Positions 8,290 to 16,808 of a DNA stretch of 46,213 nt are shown one piece after another. This DNA comes from an uncultured bacterium (GTDB lineage Bacteria > Planctomycetota > Phycisphaerae > Phycisphaerales > SM1A02), in assembly GCA_903831295.1 (NCBI GenBank), contig CAIKXA010000025.1, forward strand, positions 1 to 46,213, in the 5' to 3' direction. Below the pieces are notes generated by a model. It searched no databases. It saw nothing but the letters and a program-made list of their open reading frames with translations, and was not told the DNA's origin. A program made the position numbers and the translations under genes. Numbering within the stretch: position 1 is the first letter of the stretch; the number at the start of each line of letters is the position of its first letter.

Positions 8290-8342
8290 CGCTTGAAGTG
8301 CTCGTCGCGCGAATAAACGCGAACAACAAGCACATTCAAGCG
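8290..8342. repeat. Long imperfect inverted repeat between rplU and rnpB
   Basis: The arms at 8290-8311 and 8318-8342 pair over most of their length around a 6-base AATAAA loop. The outer arms are CGCTTGAA / TTCAAGCG, continuing through GTGCT / AGCAC. It sits 14 bases past the rplU stop and just before the rnpB 5' end. On the minus strand only a short T run (GATTTTGG) follows. It could be an rplU terminator or an RNase III-type processing hairpin that separates rplU from rnpB. Confidence 0.6.
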
Positions 8343-8356
8343 TCAATTACGGGAAA

Positions 8357-8677
8357 TTAAGCGGAAATACCTGTCACACGAACAAGCAATAAACCTTGGC
8401 GATGGCCAAGTGTGCGGCGGTAGCCCTTGCGACGTGAATACTTTCCAATGACAAGTTTCTCGCCAAGGAATTTTTCAATCAGTTCAGCTTCCACTTTCGC
8501 GGATGCAAGGTATGGCACGCCAATCTTTGCTGGCTTGCCGTCGGTTCCGCCAAGGGCAAGAACCTTATCGAAGATGATTGTCTTCTGGCCTTCTTCAAGA
8601 GGACGAAGATCGATTTCGATTTCATCACCTTGGCGAACAAGAATTTGAGTTCCACTATCTTCAAAAATTGCGTACAT
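8357..8677 (-). CDS. rplU: 50S ribosomal protein L21
   Basis: 106 residues, the typical L21 length. It starts MYAIFEDSGTQILVRQGDEI and contains the conserved RRKGYRRTLGHRQ 23S-rRNA-binding segment (residues about 82-94). A clear AGGAG ribosome-binding site lies 6 bases before the ATG at 8677. L21 is a structural protein of the large subunit. In most bacteria rpmA (L27) follows rplU; here the next element is rnpB and no L27 frame is visible within the window. Confidence 0.98.
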   Translation of the reverse strand: MYAIFEDSGTQILVRQGDEIEIDLRPLEEGQKTIIFDKVLALGGTDGKPAKIGVPYLASAKVEAELIEKFLGEKLVIGKYSRRKGYRRTLGHRQGLLLVRVTGISA

Positions 8678-8835
8678 GAGAATCTCCTAATGGTGAATGT
8701 GACGAGCCAAATAGTGTAACAGGTATTTCAGTTTTTTGCGATGGCTGATTCGGCACAATCCGCGCTTGGATCTCATCGGTAAATCGAACGCCAATGCGGC
8801 GATTGAAGTTCATTTTAGGCGGGCATTCACATGGT

Positions 8836-8887
8836 CAATTGAAAGACCCAATTGAAAGACCTCATTTAAAAACCTAATTTAAAAACC
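8836..8887. repeat. Tandem 13-bp repeat, four units
   Basis: Four adjacent 13-base units: CAATTGAAAGACC twice (8836-8848, 8849-8861), then TCATTTAAAAACC (8862-8874) and TAATTTAAAAACC (8875-8887). The array overlaps the stop codon and last codons of the aminotransferase gene (ending at 8866). The remaining 158 bases up to rplU (8678-8835) hold no gene; part of that stretch must contain the rplU leader and promoter. Confidence 0.85.
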
Positions 8888-10101
8888 GAGGTTTCTGGCT
8901 GAGTTGCCCGCAAAGTGGCTTTCATGCGCCGCCCCGCTTCCTGAATTGTTTCCAAGTCCTTGCAAAAAGCGAAGCGAATCATGCTTGTGCTCTCCTCTAA
9001 ACCTTGGGTCGAAGCGGGAGCATAAAACGCGTTGCACGGAATGGCCGCAACTCCAACGGTCTTGACCATGTGTTCGCAGAAGGCCTCGTCGGGGGCAAGA
9101 GCGCCGGGCTCCATGTAGAAAGGTTCATGCTTGGCCAACACAAAGTAGGAACCTTCTGGAATGAACGGATTGAAGCCCGCATCACGCAGCATGGCCAACA
9201 TGGCGTCGCGACGAACCGCGTAGTCGCTGCGCAATTGCATGAAATAATTTTCCGGCGCGTTCAGCGCATCCACCGCGGCGCGCTGCAGCGGCGTGGCCGT
9301 GCTAAATGTGAGAAATTGATGCGCGCTACGGATGGCCTGGGTGAACTGCGGCGGCGCGATGGCCCATCCAACTTTCCAGCCAGTGAGTGAAAAGGTTTTT
9401 CCCAAACTTGAAATCACAATTGTGCGCTCGCGCATTCCAGGCAACGTGGAAATGGATTTATGTTTGCGCTCGAAATAAATATGTTCGTACACCTCGTCGC
9501 TCACAACCAAGCAATCATGAGCGATTGCGATTTGCGCGATCTGCGCAAGTTCCTGGTCGTTCAACACGCGTCCAGAAGGATTGTGCGGCGAGTTGATCAA
9601 GATCAAACGCGTTTTAGGAGTCACAGCGGCGCGCAACTGCTCCACGGGAAATGCGAAGTCCGGCGACTGCATCCTGACGCAACGCATGACTGCGCCAGCC
9701 ATGGACGCCGCCGCGATGTAACTGTCGTAGAACGGCTCGACCAAAATCACTTCTTCGCCTGGCTCCACAAGACCAAGCATGACCGCGGCGAGGGCCTCCG
9801 TTGCGCCACTGGTGACGGTGATTTCCGTTTCTGGATTCACTTCCATCGCTGAATCTTTGTGAAAGCGAGCGGCGATGGCTTTGTTCAATTCAGGCAGGCC
9901 AAAGGAACGCGCGTACTGTCCAAAACCAGCGTCAATGGCGGCTTTCCCAGCGGTTTTTACAAACTCGGGTCCGTCAAAATTAGGAAACCCCTGCCCCAAA
10001 TTCACGGCCTTGTGTGCCGCCGCCAAACGGCTCATGCGCGTGAACACGCTCTCGCCAAAGTTTGCCAAACGACTTGCGGTGGGTGAATTCTCTCGCAGCA
10101 T
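8866..10101 (-). CDS. Pyridoxal-phosphate aminotransferase, class I/II (YbdL/methionine-kynurenine type)
   Basis: 411 residues from the ATG at 10101; an in-frame TTG at 10128 would add nine residues. The fold-type I PLP site is clear. The Schiff-base lysine lies in SSLGKTFSLTGWKVGWA, the cofactor/substrate motif is NSPHNPSGRVL, and the N-terminal NLGQGFPNFDGPEF is typical of the methionine/kynurenine-oxoglutarate transaminase subgroup. It would transfer an amino group between an amino acid (perhaps methionine, glutamine or an aromatic) and a 2-oxoacid in the cytoplasm. The 3' end is made of the 13-bp tandem repeat. The 5' end is divergent from the RluA gene with only about 33 bases between starts. 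Confidence 0.93.
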   Translation of the reverse strand: MLRENSPTASRLANFGESVFTRMSRLAAAHKAVNLGQGFPNFDGPEFVKTAGKAAIDAGFGQYARSFGLPELNKAIAARFHKDSAMEVNPETEITVTSGATEALAAVMLGLVEPGEEVILVEPFYDSYIAAASMAGAVMRCVRMQSPDFAFPVEQLRAAVTPKTRLILINSPHNPSGRVLNDQELAQIAQIAIAHDCLVVSDEVYEHIYFERKHKSISTLPGMRERTIVISSLGKTFSLTGWKVGWAIAPPQFTQAIRSAHQFLTFSTATPLQRAAVDALNAPENYFMQLRSDYAVRRDAMLAMLRDAGFNPFIPEGSYFVLAKHEPFYMEPGALAPDEAFCEHMVKTVGVAAIPCNAFYAPASTQGLEESTSMIRFAFCKDLETIQEAGRRMKATLRATQPETSVFKLGF

Positions 10102-10134
10102 GTGGAGATAGTATCGATGCTTGGCCAAAGAAGA

Positions 10135-10950
10135 ATGTTTGCCAAGAGATCCATGTCAAGCAACCACCACAAACCAAAGCAACCGCAGCCCGCGAGGCCC
10201 GAGCGACTTTTGCCCAAGGCGAACGCGAAAATACGCGTGAACATTTTGTATGACGATGGCCATGTATTGGCGCTGGACAAACCAATTGGCTTGCCCACGC
10301 AACCTGGACGCGGTCACATTGCTGACACGCTTGTGAACGCCGCATTCGCCACCCACGGCGAGGCGCTGTGCAAACTTGGCGCCGATCGCGATTGGGGATT
10401 GCTGCATCGACTTGACATGGATGTTGGAGGCGTGGTGTTGATGGGTTTGACCGAAATTGGTTACGACAACGTGCGCGCGCAGTTTGAGGATCGCACCATC
10501 GCAAAAAAATATCTGGCCATTGCGCACAACGCGCCGCCCGCGGATACGGGCCGCTGCACGCGCGCGCTGACAGAGGTGATTCGCGGCGACATGAAAGTGA
10601 GCGTGAATTTGCCGCGAGGCGGCGAGGATGCGCAAACGCGCTGGAAAGTGTTGAGCAAATCAAAGACCCATTGCCTGCTGGAAGTGGAGCCGCTCACGGG
10701 ACGCCTTCACCAAATCCGCGCGCATTTGGCAATGGTGGGTTGTCCGATTGTTGGTGAACGCGTGTACCGACCCGACCTGCCTCCGAACACGTCGCGCGCT
10801 CCTGCGGGACGCGCCATGGACCCCCTGCTGCTGCAAGCGTGGGAAATTGAATTTCGTTGCGTGGCCGGCACGATGCAGCGCGTTCGCAGCAAGTTGGGAA
10901 TTGACATGCTGCAATTCGCAACTCAACAACGCTGGCAGATTCCTGTTTGA
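10135..10950 (+). CDS. RluA family pseudouridine synthase
   Basis: 271 residues from ATG 10135; starts at 10117 and 10153 are also possible, and no ribosome-binding site decides. It isomerises uridine to pseudouridine in rRNA or tRNA. The catalytic aspartate is in LLHRLDMDVGGVVLMG (family pattern HRLDxxxSG, with GG here instead of SG). Other family segments are ILYDDGHVLALDKPIGLPTQ, KKYLAIAHNAP and GRLHQIRAHLAMVGCPIVG. The extreme N-terminus is a basic tail without an S4 domain. It is followed immediately by the FlgI-like gene. Which uridine is modified cannot be told from sequence. Confidence 0.93.
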   Translation: MFAKRSMSSNHHKPKQPQPARPERLLPKANAKIRVNILYDDGHVLALDKPIGLPTQPGRGHIADTLVNAAFATHGEALCKLGADRDWGLLHRLDMDVGGVVLMGLTEIGYDNVRAQFEDRTIAKKYLAIAHNAPPADTGRCTRALTEVIRGDMKVSVNLPRGGEDAQTRWKVLSKSKTHCLLEVEPLTGRLHQIRAHLAMVGCPIVGERVYRPDLPPNTSRAPAGRAMDPLLLQAWEIEFRCVAGTMQRVRSKLGIDMLQFATQQRWQIPV

Positions 10951-10961
10951 AAAAAATTCCA

Positions 10962-12797
10962 ATGCCACGCTACTCTTTCAAGCGCATGCGCAAACTATTG
11001 ATGGTGACCATGATTTGCCTAGGCTCAAGTTGCAGCAACATTGAGAAGGCCACGCCACAACCAAAATCATCTTTCGCGCAGCGTCCGCCAGTGGAAATGG
11101 ATGTGGATCCAATCATGCGCGGCACCATCGCTGGCGAGGCCGTGCTGCTTGGATTCAACGACACGGTTGTGCGCGGCTACGGATTGGTGGTTGGACTCAA
11201 GGGCACGGGCAGCCGCGCAATGCCTGTTGAAATTCGCGCTTTGCTGCTGCGTGAAATGGGCCGGCGAAAGATGTCCGATCCACTTCAAAATCTTGGCGGC
11301 TCACCTTCGCGGCTGCTTGATACCGACGATGTTGCGGCCGTGATTGTGGAAGGAATTATTCCGCCTGGCGCCGTGGGCGGATCCAAATTTGACGTGCGCG
11401 TGTATTCAGCGCCTGGCACATCAACAACAAGCTTGGAAGGTGGACGGCTTTGGACAACTGAATTGCGCTCAGGAGTGTTGATGAGTGGATCGCAGCAATC
11501 TTTCGCAATCGCGGAAGCCGGCGGACCTGTCTTCATCAATCCATTTTCAACGGCGGTCGCGGTTGGCGCCGACGCGGTTGATCGTTTAAGTGGACGAATA
11601 CTTGATGGAGGAACCGTGCTCAAGGATCGCTCCTTGAAGTTGCGCTTGGCCACGCCAAGCCACAACCGAACCCGCACTATTCAGGCCGCGATCAATGGAT
11701 TATTTCCACGCGAAGTTGGTCAACGCAATGACACCGCCATGGGAAAAAGTGACGAGATGATTGATCTCACGGTGCCGCCAAGTTTCAAGGATCGAACTGG
11801 CGACTTTGCGCAGTTGATCCGACATTCGCCGGTGGACATTGGCGCCGCGGAACAAACCGCGAACAATATTCGAAGAAGTTTGTTGGCCAATCCCGGAGCG
11901 GCGGAGGCTGCCGCATGGCGTTGGCAAGCGCTGGGGAAAAAATGCATTCCAGTGATTCAAGAGCTGTACACAAATCCTGAGGAGCAACCGCGAATGGCCG
12001 CGCTTGAGGCTGGCGCCAAACTGAATGATCCGCTGGTGGTTCCGGCGCTTTTGGAAATGGCGAAGTCGGGTCCAAATGAAAATCGACAGGCAGCCATCCG
12101 ACTTCTTTCAAAGATGGATTCCAATCCAAATATTGATTTGGGTGTTCGCAATTTTCTTGATGATCGCGACATGGATATTCGTTTCACAGCGTATGAATGT
12201 TTGCGGCGCAGACGCGACTCCTCCGTGCGTGTATTTCCTCTCAACGGCCGCTTTAAATTGGAACTTGTGGACGCCAAGAAGCCGCTGATTTACCTCACGC
12301 AAACTGGCGATCCGCGCATTGTGATTTTTGGCGATAGCTCCGAATTGCTTCTGCCCCTGACGGCCAACATGTGGAACGGTCGCTTGCTTATGCGCGGCGA
12401 ATCCGCCGACACCAACGTGCAAATTTACTATCGCACCGACGCAAACACCAACCCGACCATTGACAATGTTCCGGCGAAACTGTCTGCAATAGTTGGGTTT
12501 ATGGCGCGGCCCGCCGGCCCCCGAGGCGTGGACGCTGGAATTGGCTTGAGCTACAGCGAAACCATCAACGCGTTGCATACATTGTGGAATTCTGGATACA
12601 TCGCCGGCGACTTCAAGGGCGAGCAAGATCGGTTGCTCGCGGCGATCTTGAAAGAGGAGAAGCGCGCCACTCCTGTGGATCGACCGGAGTTTCCATCCGA
12701 GGCGGAAATCGTTAATCCTTTGACAACTCGAACACCGGATTCTCCAGCAAAAGACCTTGATAACAAACCAAAAATAATCGATACTGTGCCCCGCTGA
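10962..12797 (+). CDS. FlgI-like (flagellar P-ring family) envelope protein with HEAT-like repeats
   Basis: About 611 residues. A TTG at 10947 (overlapping the RluA stop) and ATGs at 10962 and 10986 are all possible starts. The N-terminus is a hydrophobic signal ending LGSSCSN, so it may be a lipoprotein although the lipobox is not canonical. Residues about 45-290 match the FlgI core: RGYGLVVGLKGTGS, then KFDVRVYSAPGTSTTSLEGG with WTTELRSGV, and a nearby SQQSFAIAEAGG. Residues about 300-420 are alpha-helical HEAT-like repeats (AALEAGAKLNDPLVVPALLE, RQAAIRLLSKM). A further beta-rich C-terminal part follows. FlgI forms the P-ring in the flagellar basal body, but no other flagellar gene lies in 46 kb. 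The family is recognisable; a flagellar role is not shown. Confidence 0.8.
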   Translation: MPRYSFKRMRKLLMVTMICLGSSCSNIEKATPQPKSSFAQRPPVEMDVDPIMRGTIAGEAVLLGFNDTVVRGYGLVVGLKGTGSRAMPVEIRALLLREMGRRKMSDPLQNLGGSPSRLLDTDDVAAVIVEGIIPPGAVGGSKFDVRVYSAPGTSTTSLEGGRLWTTELRSGVLMSGSQQSFAIAEAGGPVFINPFSTAVAVGADAVDRLSGRILDGGTVLKDRSLKLRLATPSHNRTRTIQAAINGLFPREVGQRNDTAMGKSDEMIDLTVPPSFKDRTGDFAQLIRHSPVDIGAAEQTANNIRRSLLANPGAAEAAAWRWQALGKKCIPVIQELYTNPEEQPRMAALEAGAKLNDPLVVPALLEMAKSGPNENRQAAIRLLSKMDSNPNIDLGVRNFLDDRDMDIRFTAYECLRRRRDSSVRVFPLNGRFKLELVDAKKPLIYLTQTGDPRIVIFGDSSELLLPLTANMWNGRLLMRGESADTNVQIYYRTDANTNPTIDNVPAKLSAIVGFMARPAGPRGVDAGIGLSYSETINALHTLWNSGYIAGDFKGEQDRLLAAILKEEKRATPVDRPEFPSEAEIVNPLTTRTPDSPAKDLDNKPKIIDTVPR

Positions 12798-12820
12798 GTG
12801 AAGGTGTTTCACTCGTGTTT
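12796..12820 (+). terminator. Possible terminator between flgI-like gene and smc
   Basis: Perfect 7-bp stem GAGTGAA (12796-12802) and TTCACTC (12808-12814), followed by GTGTTTT. It starts inside the stop codon of the FlgI-like gene. The stem is only moderately stable. A second small hairpin (GCGTCC/GGACGC, 12826-12842) lies in the smc leader. Confidence 0.45.
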
Positions 12821-12864
12821 TCAAGGCGTCCAGGAGGGACGCGCCACATCTGACAGGAGGTCCC

Positions 12865-15800
12865 ATGCGTCTAGCTCGACTTGTATTAAGTGGCTTTAAA
12901 AGTTTCGCCGACACAACTGAATTCCGTTTTGATTCTCCGCTCACTGGAGTTGTGGGACCAAATGGTTGCGGCAAGAGCAATGTTGTTGACGCCGTGAAAT
13001 GGGTTCTTGGCGAACGCAGCGCCAAAAGTTTGCGCGGCGGCGCGATGATGGACGTGATCTTCGCGGGCAGCGCCTCGCGCAAGCCAGCGGGAATGGCCAG
13101 CGTTATTTTGGTATTTGAAAATCCAAAGATGGCGGAATTTTTGCAGCGATCAGAAGCATCGCCTGAACTTGTTGAAGCCGAGGAATTTGGCGACGAGCCC
13201 GTGGACGGCGAAGTGATTCGTCGCGAGGCGGTGCGCGACCGCGTGTTGCCCGTGGACAGCGATGAGGTGCAAGTGGAACGCAGGCTTTGGGCCGATGGAC
13301 GCAGCGAATATCTGGTGAACTCCAAGAAGGTTCGATTGCGCGACATCCGTGAATTGTTTCTTGACACCGGCATTGGCAACGATGCCTATTGCATCATTGA
13401 ACAAGGCAAAGTTGACGCCATGCTGCGCGCGCAACCCGTTGAGCGGCGAACTATTTTGGAGGAAGCCGCGGGCGTTGCGCGTTTTCGTTCGCGCAAGCAT
13501 GAGGCCGCGCGCAAGTTGGATTTGGCGGAGCGTCATCTTGTGGCCGTGCGCGAGCAATTGATTGGAGTTGAAAGGCGGTTGCGCATTGTGCGCGGACAAG
13601 CAGAGAAGGCGAAAAAATATCAACTGCTTGAGGAGCGCAGGCGAAGTTTGCGCCGGTCGGTTGCGTTTGAGCAATACCACGAATTGCGCGAGCAACTTGT
13701 TGGTTTAACCAATCAAGTGACTTCGCTTGAGGAGCGCCGCCGACAAGTCACGGCGCAATTGGAAAGCACCGAGCAAATGCGCATGGACGCCGATGGCGAC
13801 CGCGCCCAGAAATTGGATCGACGCCACGCGCTTGAGCAAACCCAACTTGAGGCCGTTGGCGTGGAGCGTCAATGCCAACAGCGTCTGGAATTTTTAGAAC
13901 GCGCGCGCTCGGAAAATCTGGCCGCCGCTGAATCAGAGGCGCAACGAATTGCGGTGATCAAGAGCAAATTAGCTGAGCTATCCGCAAGCCTGGAGGACGC
14001 GCAAGCTTTAACCGCCGCTGCCGAGGCGCAAGTGACCGAGTCTGAACAAGCCGCCGCAAGCGCTTCTCGTGAACGCGCCGTGGCTTCGGAACGCCTGAGC
14101 GAATCCGAGCAAGAAATTCGACGCCGCAGCGACACCGCATCCGGCGTGGAACGTGAACGCGCCCGCGCCGCTGGCCGATTGGCGGCCATGGATGAACGTG
14201 TTCCATTGCTCAACGATGAAGTCATTCGCCTGACGGCGCGCGTGGAAAGTTTGCGCCAAGAATTGTTGACGCTTGAAACACAACGCGAGCAAGAATTGGA
14301 TTCACGCAAAGTTGCGGAGCTTGAAATCGAGCGGCTGCATACGCAACTGCAAACGGAGGCCAGCGCGGTTGAAGCCGTGGGCGATCGCCAAGCCGAGGCC
14401 ATCGCGCGCCTTTCGTCGCGGCGCGAGGAGCGTTCGAGCCTTGAAAGTAGATTGCGCTTGCTGGATGAGATGGCCTCGATGGGCGAGGGTCTTGACGAGG
14501 CCGTAAAACGCATTCTTGCCCAGCGCCAGAATTACACATGGTTCGCGGGAATGCTTGGCGACTTGATTGAAACCGACAGCGAGCACGCGCCATTTATTGA
14601 GTCCGCGCTTGGCGAAGATTTGCAAATGCTTTTGGTGGCAACCCACGCCGATCTAGAGACGGCGGTTGATTCCATCCGCGGTCAAGAAGGTCGCGTGCGT
14701 ATTGGCGCCATTGACTTGGTGAATTCCCCCACCCATTCCCGCCCGCAATTGCCTGGCGTGGAACCTTTGGAGAACGCTGTGCGCTGCGGCGGTGAGTTGC
14801 AACCATTGCTGCATTCATTGTTGGGCGACACGTTTGTTGTGGATTCAATCGCAATGGCTTTGCGATTGGCCGCCGGCGATTTCCGCGGCGCCACATTGGT
14901 GAGTCGCTGCGGAGCCATGCTGGATCATCGCGGTCAAATTCACATGACCGGTGCGCGTGCGTTGCGCTCTGGCGTGTTGGCCCGCCGCGTGGAGCGTGGC
15001 GAACTTGAGGCCGCGATTGGCGCAATTTCAATTGAAATTTCCATGGCCGAGGGCGACCTTTCTGGCCTCACTGAGGAATCCAAAATCGCCGCCGCGCGGC
15101 ATCGTGAAGCCGACGAGAGCATGAAGTTGTCCATGCGTAAACGACTTGACGCCCAGTATCAAGCCGATCGCTTGGAGCAACTCGCATCGCGCGTGCGTCA
15201 CGATCGTGATCGCACCGAATTGGAACGACACGAAGCCGATCGTCGCCTGCGTGAAATTGACACCGAGCGCAGCGATGGCGCCGCCAAGGTTGCAAGCTTG
15301 GATCGACTGTTGTCGGATGAGAGAACCGCAATCGCCGTTGCGACCGAAGCCGCGTCTGGCATCCGCCACTCGCTTGAGACGGCCAACGAGGCCTTCTCCA
15401 GCGCGCGCACGCGCGTGGGCGAATCGGGCGCCCTGCTTCAAGGTCGCCAACGTGAACGCAGACTGCTTGAGAATGCATTTGACGAGGCGAAATTGCAGGA
15501 CGCCGATCTTCAATCCGAGTCAGAGCGTCGCGCCGAAAGATCCGAGGATCTGGCCCGTCAGCAAGCCGAGGCCGAGGCCGAGAAATCCGCCGCGGCGAAT
15601 CGTCAACAAACTGCGGCGGCGCAAGTGGGCGTTGTGGCTGAGCAACTTGAGCAAGCCGTGCAACTGGCGGAGCAACTTTCAGAGGCGCTACGCATTGTCA
15701 GGGACGAAGCCAGCCGCGTGGAGCGCGATCATTCCGAAGTGGAAATGAGCCGCCGTGAAGCCGAGGTTCGCCGCGAATCAATCGAGGAAAATTCACTCGC

Positions 15801-16599
15801 CGAACTTACGATTGATTTGTCCGCGGGTTACATCGACTACATGACCGAGCGCGCAACGCCGGAATTCATGACGCCCGACCGAGAAGCCGCCAGCCGCGAA
15901 GCCGAACAACTGCGCGTGGAAATCAAGGGCCTTGGCAATGTCAACATGGAGGCCATCGACGAACTCTCGCAACTTGAGGGCAAGAACGAGGAGTTGGCCA
16001 AGCAAGTTGGCGACATTGATCTAGCGCGCGCCGGCTTGAACGAGTTGGTGGTGAAATTGGACGATGTCAGTCGCCGCAAGTTCAAGGAAACTTTCGAGGC
16101 CGTTCGCGAACGCTTCGCCGGCAATGACGGAATGTTCCGTCGACTCTTTGGCGGCGGCAGCGCGGACTTGTATTTGATTCCAATGGAGAATGGCGAAATT
16201 GATTGGCTTGAAAGCGGCGTGGAAATTCGCGCCAAGCCACCGGGCAAAGAGCCCCGCGTGATCAGTCAACTTTCTGGCGGCGAAAAAACCATGACCGCCG
16301 TGGCGTTGCTCATGGCGATTTTCCGCAGCCGTCCAAGTCCGTTTTGCATTCTGGACGAAGTTGATGCCGCCCTTGACGAGGCCAATGTGGAGCGATTCAC
16401 CAAGGCGCTGCCACCATTCTTGGACCGAAGCCACTTCATCATTATCACCCACCATAAACGCACAATGCAGGCTTGCCATGAACTGCACGGCGTCACCATG
16501 GCGGAGCGCGGCGTGAGCCGGCGCGTGACCGTGAAGGTGGATCAGGTGGGCGAGGATGGTAAAATTGCCGCTTCCGCCACGGAAACTCCAGTGGCTTAA
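12865..16599 (+). CDS. smc: Chromosome segregation protein SMC
   Basis: 1244 residues, slightly longer than the usual bacterial SMC of about 1180. The Walker A motif GPNGCGKSN is at residues 31-39. The ABC signature LSGGEK is near 1136 and Walker [14 protein letters not shown] near 1162. Between them lie two long coiled-coil arms rich in E, R, A and Q flanking a hinge at about 545-700 ([26 protein letters not shown]). The start ATG has a strong AGGAGG ribosome-binding site. SMC dimers, with ScpA/ScpB, extrude DNA loops and separate sister chromosomes; the scp genes are not in this window. The extra length sits in the coiled coil and an acidic stretch after the ATP-binding head ([14 protein letters not shown], about residues 97-110). 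Confidence 0.98.
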   Translation: MRLARLVLSGFKSFADTTEFRFDSPLTGVVGPNGCGKSNVVDAVKWVLGERSAKSLRGGAMMDVIFAGSASRKPAGMASVILVFENPKMAEFLQRSEASPELVEAEEFGDEPVDGEVIRREAVRDRVLPVDSDEVQVERRLWADGRSEYLVNSKKVRLRDIRELFLDTGIGNDAYCIIEQGKVDAMLRAQPVERRTILEEAAGVARFRSRKHEAARKLDLAERHLVAVREQLIGVERRLRIVRGQAEKAKKYQLLEERRRSLRRSVAFEQYHELREQLVGLTNQVTSLEERRRQVTAQLESTEQMRMDADGDRAQKLDRRHALEQTQLEAVGVERQCQQRLEFLERARSENLAAAESEAQRIAVIKSKLAELSASLEDAQALTAAAEAQVTESEQAAASASRERAVASERLSESEQEIRRRSDTASGVERERARAAGRLAAMDERVPLLNDEVIRLTARVESLRQELLTLETQREQELDSRKVAELEIERLHTQLQTEASAVEAVGDRQAEAIARLSSRREERSSLESRLRLLDEMASMGEGLDEAVKRILAQRQNYTWFAGMLGDLIETDSEHAPFIESALGEDLQMLLVATHADLETAVDSIRGQEGRVRIGAIDLVNSPTHSRPQLPGVEPLENAVRCGGELQPLLHSLLGDTFVVDSIAMALRLAAGDFRGATLVSRCGAMLDHRGQIHMTGARALRSGVLARRVERGELEAAIGAISIEISMAEGDLSGLTEESKIAAARHREADESMKLSMRKRLDAQYQADRLEQLASRVRHDRDRTELERHEADRRLREIDTERSDGAAKVASLDRLLSDERTAIAVATEAASGIRHSLETANEAFSSARTRVGESGALLQGRQRERRLLENAFDEAKLQDADLQSESERRAERSEDLARQQAEAEAEKSAAANRQQTAAAQVGVVAEQLEQAVQLAEQLSEALRIVRDEASRVERDHSEVEMSRREAEVRRESIEENSLAELTIDLSAGYIDYMTERATPEFMTPDREAASREAEQLRVEIKGLGNVNMEAIDELSQLEGKNEELAKQVGDIDLARAGLNELVVKLDDVSRRKFKETFEAVRERFAGNDGMFRRLFGGGSADLYLIPMENGEIDWLESGVEIRAKPPGKEPRVISQLSGGEKTMTAVALLMAIFRSRPSPFCILDEVDAALDEANVERFTKALPPFLDRSHFIIITHHKRTMQACHELHGVTMAERGVSRRVTVKVDQVGEDGKIAASATETPVA

Positions 16600-16636
16600 A
16601 ATTTGTAGGCAAATGTAAAAATATTCCACTTTGGAT

Positions 16637-16664
16637 TTGAAGTGGACAAAGCACAAAGTATGGT
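16637..16664 (+). promoter_or_regulatory. Possible promoter of the structured RNA candidate
   Basis: TTGAAG (16637-16642), 16-base spacer, TATGGT (16659-16664). Each hexamer matches the sigma-70 consensus at four of six positions. The predicted start point, about 7 bases further, falls on the first base of the structured element at 16671. The TTGAAG overlaps a small hairpin (16625-16646). Confidence 0.35.
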
Positions 16665-16670
16665 TGCAAT

Positions 16671-16774
16671 GCCGCCTGATGGGCGGAGCGCTCGGTGGGT
16701 CTCCGAGTTGCGCACTGAGCCCTTGTGGGGGTTGCAGTGTGATTCGCTCCGAATATCAGGCGGCGTTGTTTTTT
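16671..16774 (+). ncRNA. Candidate structured small RNA with built-in terminator
   Basis: Unassigned. It is a 94-base element in which almost every base can pair, followed by GTTGTTTTTTAT. The outer stem GCCGCCTGAT (16671-16680) pairs perfectly with ATCAGGCGGC (16755-16764). Inside, after a 3x3 internal loop that allows G-U and tandem G-A pairs, CGGAGCG (16684-16690) pairs with CGCTCCG (16745-16751). That stem opens to a three-way junction. One arm is CTCGG/CCGAG (16691-16707). The other is CGCACTG/CAGTGTG (16711-16717, 16735-16741), extended by AGCCC/GGGTT. I see no 4.5S, 6S, tmRNA or known riboswitch signature. It could instead be a palindromic intergenic repeat or just an elaborate smc terminator. 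Confidence 0.6.
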
Positions 16775-16808
16775 ATAAAGCCAACATCAATTTCGCGCTT
16801 GAGATTTC

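Noticed and set aside
12108-13379. 423-codon open frame on the minus strand
   Set aside because: It lies antisense to the end of the FlgI-like gene and the start of smc, has Ser/Arg-rich atypical composition and crosses the smc promoter and ribosome-binding site. It is a shadow of high-GC third positions.
16671-16764. Possible 4.5S, 6S or hammerhead RNA
   Set aside because: It lacks the GGAAG/GAAGCA loop of SRP RNA, the long central bubble of 6S, and the CUGAUGA/GAAA core of a hammerhead in the correct junction positions.
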